Part shown: positions 46,669 to 62,650 of the stretch, piece by piece
Layout of the letters: every line of letters starts with the position of its first letter
Position numbering within the stretch: the first letter of the stretch is position 1
From: Epiperipatus broadwayi
Lineage: Eukaryota > Onychophora > Udeonychophora > Euonychophora > Peripatidae
Reading direction: 5' to 3'
DNA length: 64,000 nucleotides
Assembly (NCBI GenBank): GCA_028023455.1
Contig: JAQFVV010012545.1
Location: 2,232,001 to 2,296,000, forward strand
The notes under the pieces: generated by a model
What the model was told of the DNA's origin: nothing
The model's input: only the letters and a program-made list of their open reading frames with translations
The model's database searches: none
Position numbers and translations under genes: made by a program

Positions 46669-46782
46669 TACTGGCTGAAGAGTTATGGGTTGAGTAGGTT
46701 GAAGCCTGTTCATTAAAGTATGAAGATTGGCTGTCTTAATATAAAGCTACGTACTGATTGTATATACATGTGGAGATGGTAA

Positions 46783-46834
46783 TCAGGACCAACTGATAAG
46801 TGCTGGTTTAGCATGGAATACATATATTGGTGAT
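46783..46834 (+). ncRNA. Hammerhead ribozyme-like motif, family B (right arm)
   Basis: GGACCAA, CTGATAA (one change), stem II GTGCT-GGTTT-AGCAT, GGAAT in place of GAAAT, ACATAT, then ATTGGTGATTATTT. CCAA can pair with TTGG as stem I. Confidence 0.6.
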
Positions 46835-46928
46835 TATTTATCTTTTCAACATGTGTGTGATCATGTGGATCAGCAATATAAGATGGCACTGGGAGTTGTG
46901 GGTCATGTAAAGTCTGAGTTCCAACCCC

Positions 46929-47060
46929 ACTTAAAAAGTTATTATAAATGGCACAATCTAAAAAATGATAATCAAAAGTATAATGAGAATCTAAGCATAT
47001 AAATTTTCAATTAAATTTATGGATAATATTTGTAAAAAATAAATATTTAGAATGTTTTAC
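46929..47060. other. Non-coding spacer
   Basis: A+T-rich sequence between the fold-back element and the possible exon. Confidence 0.35.
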
Positions 47061-47227
47061 CGTTATTGCAAATGATTTAGAATTGAAAGTCATACTGTAG
47101 CTGATGATAAATGTCCAAGTATAGATGCAACCAATTAAATAAGTCCAAGTAAAGCCCATTGAAAACGAAGCCAAAATTGGAAAAAATAACAAAGCTATTG
47201 ATAGTGCAACCACTTGAACACCCGAAG
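47061..47227 (-). CDS. Possible internal exon of a membrane protein
   Basis: On the minus strand a 167-bp segment reads SGVQVVALSIALLFFPILA, SFSMGFTWTYLIGCIYTWTF, IISYSMTFNSKSFAIT. It has two strongly hydrophobic stretches of about 20 residues with Trp and Cys, typical of membrane helices. It is bounded by an acceptor-like TGTGTTTTTAAAG before 47227 and a donor-like ACG/GTAAAA after 47061. Its codon and base composition (GCC, GGC, TCG, TGG) is clearly less A+T-rich than the flanks. The frame stays open for 100 codons (47007-47309), but the outer parts look like intron. No family is recognised and no partner exon was found in the window, so this could be a chance frame or a gene relic. Confidence 0.35.
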
Positions 47228-47352
47228 CTTTAAAAACACATAAAAAATACATATATTCTCTATAAGATGTTAATAAATTATAAATTATTTCACAATCAAT
47301 TAATTTCATAAATAAGATTACCTTGCTTAAATTTTTATGGATCTATCATTCA

Positions 47353-47353
<1 letters not shown>

Positions 47354-47398
<45 letters not shown>

Positions 47399-47406
47399 TA
47401 TATGAT

Positions 47407-47442
<36 letters not shown>
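47354..47442. repeat. (TA)n microsatellite
   Basis: About 90 bp of TA with a short AGATATATGATAG interruption. Confidence 0.95.
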
Positions 47443-53327
<5,885 letters not shown>

Positions 53328-53787
53328 GATAAATGTATTAAATAATAACCACCCCTTTTCAAATCATATAGGTAAAGATACAATTAAAAACAAATGATCC
53401 CCAAGATGTATTTCATGCTAAACCAGCACTCATTAGTTAGCCCAAGTCAATTTCTACTATACACATTTTTATTATATTTACCATATTTATCCATAGTAAA
53501 TTGTTACATTTTGATTTACAAGTGACAAACTTATTTCACTCCCAACTTTGATAACATCCATTCTAGATAAATACAGTAATGATTATCATTAATCACTTAT
53601 TAAACTTGATATTATCTCTAGCCCAGATATAAACTTTAAACTTTAATTAAAGATAACATATCTGATTTTTTAATTAAACCCACACTGACTTATTCACATT
53701 TTCCCCCATGAGTAATATCTTTTATAAATGTATTAAATAACCTCCACACCATTTCACATTCTTTTTAAATCATATATATATATATAT
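53328..53787 (-). mobile_element. Hammerhead-bearing family B repeat, left part (interrupted by LTR element)
   Basis: A unit start at 53328 (ATAAATGTATTAAATAA, CAAATCATATA) recurs at 53725-53778, giving a direct period of about 397 bp with one hammerhead-like core on the minus strand. The second unit is cut at 53787 by the long-LTR retrotransposon and resumes at 61944. Confidence 0.75.
53397..53446 (-). ncRNA. Hammerhead ribozyme-like motif, family B
   Basis: On the minus strand: GGCTAA, CTAATGA (one change), stem II GTGCT-GGTTT-AGCAT, GAAA intact, stem III AT-AC-AT, cleavage triplet AUC, then TTGGGGATCATTTG. CTAA pairs with TTGG as stem I with one G-U. It is the best overall family B copy; only the third base of CUGANGA is lost. 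Confidence 0.68.
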
Positions 53788-56700
53788 TGAAACAGTAAGG
53801 TCTGCTTTGCAGATCTTCATTTCACCTTTTCTCACCTATTTCCTACCTCATACCTTAGTTTGAACCCCAATCTATCATAGTGTGTCTGCAATATGCTTAT
53901 ATACCGAAAATCCCGCCTAATTTTAAACCACGAGTACAATGCTCGTATTATATATATAAGTCATTCCCAAATAAATAAAAGTTTATAAATTATGTATATG
54001 TTCACATAATTTTGATTTATTAAAAAGTAGGTTATATAAGTCGTTATTGCGCACACACTATGATATGCATTTTAAAACATATCAAAATTATAAATTGTTA
54101 AAGTTATTTTGTTTGAATCTATTTACAAATATATTACCATCGTAATATATTTTGATTTAAAATAAAATTCATTTAGTAAATATTCATTTAGTAAATAGAT
54201 TCAAATATTGCAATTTAAAAAGTAAAATCATTTTCTTTAATTTAATAAAAGTTATTCCAAATATTTCTGTTAAAATAAATGAGGGACAATAGTTTAATTA
54301 TTTCATGTTGTAATTAGTTAATGTTATAAGTTTATCTAAAAACAGCAGATGTCCACTTAAGGTTTTCTTTAATTAATAAAAGTAATTTTTAATTAAATCT
54401 AGTTTGTAATTCGAATGTCGACAGGGAAAGTAACAAAAGAAATTAATTAATGTTGAATTCCTTTAGACATTCGGATGATTTAATTACAGCTGATAAATCC
54501 GATATATTTTTGTAATGCTCCAGGGCAGTTCTAATATATTTTGATTTAAAATAAAATTCATTTAGTAAATATTCGTTTAGTAAATAGATTCAAATATTGC
54601 AATTTAAAAAGTAAAATCATTTTCTTTAATTTAATAAAAGTTATTCCAAATATTTCTGTTAAAATAAATGAGGGACAATAGTTTAATTATTTCATGTTGT
54701 AATTAGTTAATGTTATAAGTTTATCTAAAAACAGCAGATGTCCACTTAAGGTTTTCTTTAATTAATAAAAGTAATTTTTAATTAAATCTAGTTTGTAATT
54801 CGAATGTCGACAGGGAAAGTAACAAAAGAAATTAATTAATGTTGAATTCCTTTAGACATTCGGATGATTTAATTACAGCTGATAAATCCGATATATTTTT
54901 GTAATGCTCCAGGGCAGTTCTATTGTTAAATTCTACTATAAAAAGGAGGTTTTTTCTTTTGTTCTCCAGTCTTCTAATGTTTCTAAGAGAAATCATTCTG
55001 AGTTCTATTCTAATAATTTGCTAACCTTGACATGACAGGGTAGAGGTGTTAAGATGGCTATGTCCCCTCGGAATAGCTGGCCGCTGCTCCAGACCATCGG
55101 AAGCTATCACATAAGGAACCCCAGAACTGCTGCTGCTGTCAAAAATATGAACATTTCCAGATTTTGCTGTTAAATTATATAAAAACCTGCCGACCATCAA
55201 TCTACCTAAAATTGCTTCTTCAGAGGTAACCCTAAATTAACCCAAGAGCTCTTGTGACAACTAACATGCTATAGCTACTTTAAATTGTTTTCTGATATTT
55301 CACATAACTTCATTATGTATTTCTTTAACATGTTTAAATATACTCAACAATTTTCTCTCTATCCTTGGGTTAATATTTTCTATTTATTAAGCTTTCTGTT
55401 ATTTTATTATGATAATGTGTCAGAATTGTCTTTGACCGAGTGAATTATTCTTTTTGTTGAAACTAAGACGTCGCTATAAAGGCATATTTTAAATTTCTAA
55501 ATAATTTCCAATTTTTATTATCTTGCAAATCACTCGTTCGAGGGCGATTCTTTTCTTTAATATATAATATAATCACATAGTTTAAAATCTACATGTTATT
55601 GATTTTAATCTACTATGAGAGTATGTGCAAGGGCAATGATTTAAATGTCCCCAAATGCATGATTGCATATATAAATCTATACTTACTTTTCAAACCTGCA
55701 AGCAAGCATTTTCTTATTTTAATTACCGTGTTCTACTTTAATTACAAAGTTCATCATTGACGTCGAGAATGTGCGGACCTTTTAAATGAATTTTTGGGAA
55801 TTTGATTGGGCATTTTTCTTAATCCAAGTAGAACCCATTTAGATGTTTTATATATACTAGTCTCGTATTGCTGGTACAAGAATTGGTTGTTGAGACCGCT
55901 TTGTTTTACTTTTCCAAGGATTCTTTACATGGCTAAGTCCATTCTCTTCATTTGCGGTTTCCAGGCAGAGTGTGTTCCCAAGTGACACACCTGGGAATTA
56001 AACGCAATCATCACCCAGTCGCTAAGTTTCGGCTGTTCATCAAAATACTTTTTTACGGGTTAGCGGCGAGACGTCCTCTGTAATCATTCCGGATATTCGA
56101 TATTGTTTTATTTTATATTTATTTTACAAAGCATCCGTGACTTAAATGTGTCACACCCTCCAACTTTAATAAATTCATTATCAGCAATACTGAGCTCCCA
56201 ATGCAACTCTATTATTATTATTCTCAAATAAATGCTTTGATCACATTCCCACTTTGTTGCTTAGTAAGCTTTTGTCTGTGCTATTCTCAAAATCAATAAA
56301 TATTTTAGAACACTTAATTTTCAAATATTTTCTTAGACTTGTATAATTGTTCAAAGCACCTCGCATATGTTCCTATCTCATCAAGCACATTATCGTAATG
56401 CTATTAACCCGAGGAATAGAATATATCACCTTGCTTTAAAACCTTTTGTCATTTATTGAAATCTAATGCCAACAATTATTTAATATGCATCCCTGTCTCA
56501 TATAAGCAGACAGTGGCATTATATATATAATTTATATGAGTAAATTTTGTGAAAGTATTTAAAACTAAATTTGATCTCTTATTTTATTTGATTCCTATCA
56601 CTGTCTCAGTCTATATATATATTTTCTGCATTTTTTCTCCCTGACCACCAGGCACCGGTCAAAGGTCATACTAGTAGTGGCATCAGATGCATTGTCATGT

Positions 56701-56837
56701 AGATGGCACTGTGAAATTTGGGCTTTAGATTCGAACTTAGTATATCTAGAAGGCAACCCCTCCTAGAATGTTCAGTTTCATGTCTGGGGTTTGAATTCTG
56801 CAGTGTGTTAGTGAGATAGACGATTCTGACTGTTACA
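53788..56837 (+). repeat. 5' LTR of copy 2, with internal duplication and deletion
   Basis: It is 3050 bp, longer than its partner because of a 389-bp tandem duplication (54143-54920). It also lacks about 60-70 bp near 56632 that the 3' LTR retains (61677-61740). Confidence 0.9.
54143..54922 (+). repeat. 389-bp tandem duplication in the LTR
   Basis: TAATATATTTTGATTTAAAA at 54143 recurs at 54532, and GGGCAGTTCTA ends both units. It is absent from the other three LTRs. The units are almost identical, so it arose after insertion or just before it. Confidence 0.93.
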
Positions 56838-58111
56838 TAGTAAATTTTTTTTTCCGGGTCCATTGCTTGCCCAAACGTGGGGCCTCAAATATTTAAACAT
56901 CCACATCCCTGTAGCTTAATTTTGGTATTTTATTTGTATTTAATCACTCAAATCCTTTATATTTTTGATATATATAATATTTTTCAAACTCTATATTATC
57001 TATATAGTTTATTTGCTGTGTATATTTCATATATTTTGTTTGATTCAGGCATTCAATTACTTATTCTATATAATCAGAAACTTGTCCAAACTTGCTATAG
57101 TGCAATACGAGCCATCTATATTTATCTGTATTTATTGTTTCATTTAAGTCACGCTATATAAGCATGGCGTGAATTAATTAAATATTGTCCCAAGTGAATA
57201 TTGTGACAATCTATGAATATTTCAAATATTGTATTTTCTATCAAAATAAAGTTTTATCGGCTCAACGCGCAAGATAGCATAATAATAATTTTGTACGGTA
57301 ATGACCTAGATATGTAATAGGCTATTGTATGGAATTCAAAAAATTCAATCATAAATAAAATATTGTAGTCAATAAAAAAAAATGCAAATGTTTTAACGAG
57401 TGCCCGTAGTTAAATGGAATAGTTATTAAAATTCATTTTGGGAAGCTAACAGTCTATGGATCCTTTTAATTGGTGACATGGTGCCCAAGAGTAATTTCAT
57501 TAAACGCAGTTACTTCTAAAATAAATGTTGTCACCAGGCTAAATTCTTTTATATGTAATTTGTTTTTTTCAACGTGTGTAAATTTTTCTTAGACCAAATA
57601 ATGAGACGTGAATCGGATCAATAATTATGTAAATAAAAATATATGTATACTAATATTAAATAAGAAGGAACAAAATAAGTATACCTGGATCTAGCGAATG
57701 TTAACATATATAAATAAAATTGTTTGAATTTAAAAATATATATGTTAGTGAAATATTTTGACAGATAGAATTTAAGAGATTTTTTGTATATACGGGCAGT
57801 TAAAAATATATATGTTGGCAGCAGATTTAAACAAGAAATTTTTGCAGTAATAAAAGGGTAGTAGTCAGGGTTTTTAGTGATAAACATAAAAGCAGTAATT
57901 AGGCCAACAGAACCGAGAGGGAGATAACCTATTAGCCATTAATAATTTATAATCAAACATAATAATCGCAGAGTTAAACAAGGAATAAAAATAAATAAAA
58001 TAGAGATAACCGTAAAACAGTTTAATAATTTTTTTAGGATATATTAAATAGTTAGCAATAAAATAAAATAAAAGTCATCATCATTATCGATCACGGTAAT
58101 CATCCAAGGCC
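56838..58111 (+). other. Untranslated 5' interior of retrotransposon copy 2
   Basis: It matches 11104-12448 of copy 1. Open frames at 56877-57161 and 57618-57887 are not conserved in copy 1 and are not genes. Confidence 0.6.
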
Positions 58112-58886
58112 ATGGAAAATACGGATACTAATGAGGTCCATTTCCAGACTATTATAAAATTGTTTAAGCAAGGTGAAGAAAGAGTGAAAGATGGGCAGAA
58201 GAAAGCTGAAGGAGAGGTGAGGAACTTAGAGCACTGTACAGGCTCCTCCCTGGATGGCAAGAGATGGCATATAAACTTCTAAACCAGAAAGTTGAGACAA
58301 ATGATTCCGCAAAGAAGACTAATACACCAGACCTGGGACCTCGAACTCAGCCAACCAAGCTCAACACTAGAATATTCCATAAAGTAAAAAAATGTCCCGA
58401 ACTTTCTTTGGAAAGAGTACTTCCATTAAACGATGTCCGGAACACAGGACATCAAACCCAGCTAACCAAGCTTCGTCACATAAAATTTTTTCTCGAAGTC
58501 AAAAATGTCCACAACTGTATTTAGACGAGATATTTCCAGCCACAAATGTACGGGACTTACGGATTCAAACCCAGCTAACCATGCTTACCACCAACATCAA
58601 AGTACTTAAAGAAAACCAGGAAAATATCCCACCTGATATAGCAAGAATATATCGAATAAAGGAAATAGTGAAAACAATGATGGCACTGGATTTCAGCCCA
58701 TGGGCCAAGGAGCCACCAGATAAGGCAAATAATTGCAATAGCCTAAAGCTTCAGTTATTAACAACCACTCTGGATTTCAGTCCCTGGGCCAAAGAACCGC
58801 CAGACAAGGTAAAGGGACCTGATAATCTGAGACTGCAGTCATCAAATTATAAAAGCAGTGATTACCCACCAGACCCAGGATTATAG
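58112..58886 (+). pseudogene. Gag-like remnant of copy 2, core deleted, with internal repeats
   Basis: ATG 58112 matches the start in copy 1 (KLFKQGEERVKDGQKKAEGE corresponds to ELYKRSEERARKQEEEA). After a stop near 58280 the sequence continues in other frames. A unit of 111-113 bp with the motif (H/I)QTQLT(K/M)L occurs three times (about 58344-58590); copy 1 has one (VQTQLAKIL). The gag core with the WW motif is missing. The tail LDFSPWAKEPPDK is present twice 28 codons apart (58687 and 58771), and the end is DYPPDPGL as in copy 1. Frameshifts separate the parts. Not functional as Gag. Confidence 0.75.
58330..58615 (+). repeat. Three 111-113-bp tandem units in the gag remnant
   Basis: CCAACCAAGC / CTAACCAAGC / CTAACCATGC mark equivalent positions at 58351, 58462 and 58575. 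The 113-bp spacing between units 2 and 3 shifts the reading frame. Confidence 0.8.
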
Positions 58887-59213
58887 TAGTTTTTTTTAAA
58901 ACAAAAAATAAAATAAAAATGGACACATCACAGGATAAATGAGCAAGGAGATAGGATATAACCAATATTAAACTTGTAAAACGTTAAATAAAATTTGTTG
59001 AAAGGGGAAAATAATAGACAAAATGTTCACTAGATGGTATATTTATTAATATGATCCGGGTATATAATTCAGTTTCGGTCCTCCTTATTTTATTTATACC
59101 CTGTACATTATGGGTTATCTTGTAAATTTTGTTTATGTAGGCTTCATAGGTGGACACCTGTTGTAAGATCTTTTTTTTTTAACAATTTTTTTTGTTCCGT
59201 CACTAAGGGAATG
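58887..59213 (+). other. 3' interior of retrotransposon copy 2
   Basis: It matches 13575-13904 of copy 1, ending CACTAAGGGAATG before the LTR. Confidence 0.6.
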
Positions 59214-61943
59214 TGAAACACTAAGGTCTGCTTTGCAGATCTTTGTTTCACCTTTTCTCACCTATTTCCTACCTCATACCTTAATTTGAACCCCAATCTA
59301 TCGTAGTGTGTCTGCAATACACTTATATACCGAAAATCCCACCTAATTTTAAACCATGAGTACAATGCTCATATTATATATATAAGTCATTCCCAAATAA
59401 ATAAAAGATTATAGATTATGTATATGTTCACATAATTTTGATTTATTAAAAAGTAGGTTATATAAGTGGTTATTGCACACACACTATGATATGCATTTTA
59501 AAACATATCAAAATTATAAATTGTTAAAGTTATTTTCTTTGAATCTATTTACAAATATATTACTGTCGTAATATATTTTGATTTAAAATAAAATTCATTT
59601 AGTAAATATTCGTTTAGTAAATAGATTCAAATATTGCAATTTAAAAAGTAAAATCATTTTCTTTAATTTAATAAAAGTTATTCCAAATATTTCTGTTAAA
59701 ATAAATGAGGGACAATAGTTTAATTATTTCATGTTGTAATTAGTTAATGTTATAAGTTTATCTAAAAACAGCAGATGTCCACTTAAGGTTTTCTTTAATT
59801 AATAAAAGTAATTTTTAATTAAATCTAGTTTGTAATTCGAATGTCGACAGGGAAAGTAACAAAAGAAATTAATTAATGTTGAATTCCTTTAGACATTCGG
59901 ATGATTTAATTACAGCTGATAAGTTCGATATATTTTTGTAATGCTCCAGGGCAGTTCTATTGTTAAATTCTACTATAAAAAGGAGGTTTTTTCTTTTGTT
60001 CTCCAGTCTTCTAATGTTTCTAAGAGAAATCATTCTGAGTTCTATTCTAATAATTTGCTAACCTTGACATGACAGAGTAGAGGCATTAAGATGGCTATGT
60101 CCCCTCGGAATAGCCGGCCGCTGCTCCAGACCATCGGAAGCTATGACATAAGGAACCCTGGAACTGCTGCTGCTGTCAAAATATGAACATTTCCAGATTT
60201 TGCTGTTAAATTATATAAAAACCTGCCGACCATCAATCTACCTAAAATTGCTTCTCCAGAGGTAACCCTAAATTAACCCAAGAGCTCTTGTGATAACTAA
60301 CATGCTATGGCTACTTTAAATTGTTTGCTGATATTTCACATAACTTCATTATGTATTTCTTTAATGTGTTTAAATATACTCAACATTTTGCTCTCTATCC
60401 TTGGGTTAATATTTTCTATTTATTAAGCTTTCTGTTATTTTATTATGATAATGTGTCAGAATCGTCTTTGATCGAGTGAATTATTCTTTTTGTTGAAACT
60501 AAGATGTCGCTATAAAGGCATATTTCAAATTTCTAAATAATTTCCAATTTTTATTATCTTGCAAATCACTCATTTGAGGGCGATTCTTTTCTTTAATATA
60601 TAATATAATCACATAGTTTAAAATCTACATGTTATTGATTTTAATCTACTATGAGAGTATGTGTGAGGTCAATGATTTAAATGTGTCCCCAAATGCATGA
60701 TTGCGTATATAAATCTATACTTACTTTTTAAACCCACAAGCATGCATTTTCTTATTTTAATTACCGTGATCTACTTTAATTACAAAGTTCATCATTGACG
60801 TCGAGAATGTGCAAACCCTTTTAAATGAATTTTTGGGAATTTGATTGGGCATTTCTCTTAATCCAAGTAAAACCCATTCAGTATGTTTTTATATATACTA
60901 GTCTCATATTGCTGGTACATGAATTGGTTGTTGAGACCACTTTGTTTTACTTTTCCAAGGATTCTTTACATGGCTAAGTCCATTCTCTTCATTTGTGGTT
61001 TCCAGGCAGAGTGTGTTCCCAAGTGACACACCTGGGAATTAAATGCAATCGTCACCCAGTCGCTAAGTTTCGGCTGTTCATCAAAATACTTTCCTACGGG
61101 TTAGCGGTGAGACGCCCTCTGTAATCATTCCGGATATTCAATATTGTTTTATTTTATATTTATTTTACAAAGCAACCGTGACTTAAAGGTGCCACACCCT
61201 CCAACTTTAATAAATTCATTATCAGCAATACTGACCTCCCAATGTAACTCTATTACTATTATTCTCAAATATTTGCTTTGATCACATTCCCACTTTGTTG
61301 CTTAGTAAGCTTTTGTCTGTGCTATTTTTGAAATCAATAAATACTTTAGAACACTTAATTTTCAAATATTTTCTTAGACTTGTATAATTGTTCAAAGCAC
61401 CTCACATATGTTCCTATCTCATCAAGCACATTATCGTAATGCTATTAACCCGAGGAATAGAATATATCACCTTGCTTTAAAACCTTTTGTCATTTATTGA
61501 AATCTAATGCCAACAATTATTTAATACGCGTCCCTGTCTCATATAAGCAGACAGTGGTGTTATATATATAATTTATATGAATAAATTTTGTGAAAGTATT
61601 TAAAACTAAATTTGATCTCTTATTTTATTTGATTCCTATCACTGTCTCGGTCTATATATATATATATTTTCTGCATTTCTTTTGTAAATCCATAGATGTT
61701 AATTAGCCACCCAAACTTCTTTTAGTATAGAGTCTTTTGTTTCTCCCTGACCACCAGGCACCGGTCAAAGGTCATACTAGTAGTGGCATCAGATGCATTG
61801 TCATGTAGATGGCGCTGTGAAATTTGGGCTTTAGATTCGAACTTAGTATATCTAGAAGGCAACCCCTCCTAGAATGTTCAGTTTTGTGTCTGGGGTTTGA
61901 ATTCTGCAGTGTGTTAGTGAGATAGACGATTCTGACTGTTACA
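59214..61943 (+). repeat. 3' LTR of copy 2
   Basis: It starts TGAAACACTAAGG, ends GACTGTTACA and is 2730 bp. It matches 53788-56837 apart from the duplication and deletion there. Confidence 0.92.
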
Positions 61944-62650
61944 ATATATATATATATAAATACAAATAAAAGACAAATGACCTCCGAGGGTGCATTTTAT
62001 GCTTGGTGATAATTATTACTGAAATGGTGTTAAGATTATGAGTGGAGTAAGCCTGACACTTGTAAATCAGAATATACCATATAGTACTAAATTGTCCAAG
62101 CACTTTACTACTGCTACACACTGCTTTATTTACCACCCTTTTTTTACAGTTTACAGTTTTGATTGCCCCAACAATCTTCTTCAGAACTTTATACCTTCCA
62201 ACCTCAACTGTTACAGTGAAATTTTAAAAATTTCTAAAAACAAATCAGAATATAATAATTTATTATTGGTAAATACTGTACATAGGCCTGGGCCAACTGA
62301 TGCTTGGCTGATTCAGCACAAAATGTATGTTGAGAATCATTTGTCTTTTAGTGTATCTTCATTTTATGATTTGAAAAGAATGTATGGTGTTGTGGAAGTC
62401 ATTTAATACATTTATAAAAGACATTACATATGGAAGATAAATGTGAATAATTCCATGTGTGTATTTAATTAAAATGTCAGATATATTAATCTTTAATTGG
62501 GGTTTAAAATTTAAAATTTACATCTGAGCTAGAAATAATCTCTAGTTTAATAAAGGATTAGTGAGAATTTTTACTGTATTTATCTAAAGTGGATGATGTC
62601 AAAGTTGTGGGTGGAATAAGTTTGACAATTGTAAATCAAAATGTAAAAAT
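61944..62650. mobile_element. Hammerhead-bearing family B repeat, right part, with inverted unit
   Basis: 61966-62005 (GACAAATGACCTCC, GTGCATTTTATGC) continues the unit cut at 53787 and holds the 3' half of a minus-strand hammerhead. At about 62010 the orientation flips: 62011-62075 and 62575-62650 are inverted copies of the 53500-53580 spacer, and 62286-62430 is an inverted hammerhead plus the segment ATGATTTGAAAAGAATGTAT. About 190 bp at 62080-62270 has no match. The 122-codon frame here (62038-62406) is a by-product of the repeat. Confidence 0.72.
62286..62344 (+). ncRNA. Hammerhead ribozyme-like motif, family B
   Basis: GGGCCAA, CTGATGC (last base changed), a drifted stem II (TTGGCTGATTCAGCAC), AAAAT, then GTATGT and TTGAGAATCATTTG. 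CAA can pair with TTG as stem I. Decayed. Confidence 0.5.

Larger units (their letters stand above)
46531..46928. mobile_element. Fold-back element with two inverted hammerhead-like motifs (family B)
   Basis: Left arm 46531-46667 and right arm 46785-46928 are inverted complements with moderate divergence, and the loop is 117 bp. The outer ends are GGGATTCAAACTCAGACTT and its complement. Each arm carries a family B hammerhead-like core at its inner end. Confidence 0.78.
53784..61947 (+). mobile_element. Long-LTR retrotransposon, non-autonomous, copy 2
   Basis: Same family as the element at 8.4-16.6 kb. 5' LTR 53788-56837, interior of 2376 bp, 3' LTR 59214-61943. ATAT lies on both sides, consistent with a 4-bp target duplication but uninformative because the site is a TA run. 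Changes shared by both of its LTRs and absent from copy 1 (for example TTCTCCAGTCTTCTAATG) show that the pairs belong together and the two copies are separate insertions. The interior holds a gag remnant that has lost the core domain. No pol is seen. Confidence 0.9.

Noticed and set aside
53784-53787. ATAT as proof of target-site duplication of LTR copy 2
   Set aside because: The site is a TA microsatellite, so ATAT at both ends is expected by chance. The 4-bp length rests on ATGG of copy 1.
56877-57887. Open frames inside the interior of LTR copy 2
   Set aside because: Not conserved at the matching place in copy 1, so unlikely to be element genes.
62038-62406. 122-codon open frame
   Set aside because: It runs across an inverted family B repeat including the hammerhead-like motif; other copies of the repeat do not keep the frame.
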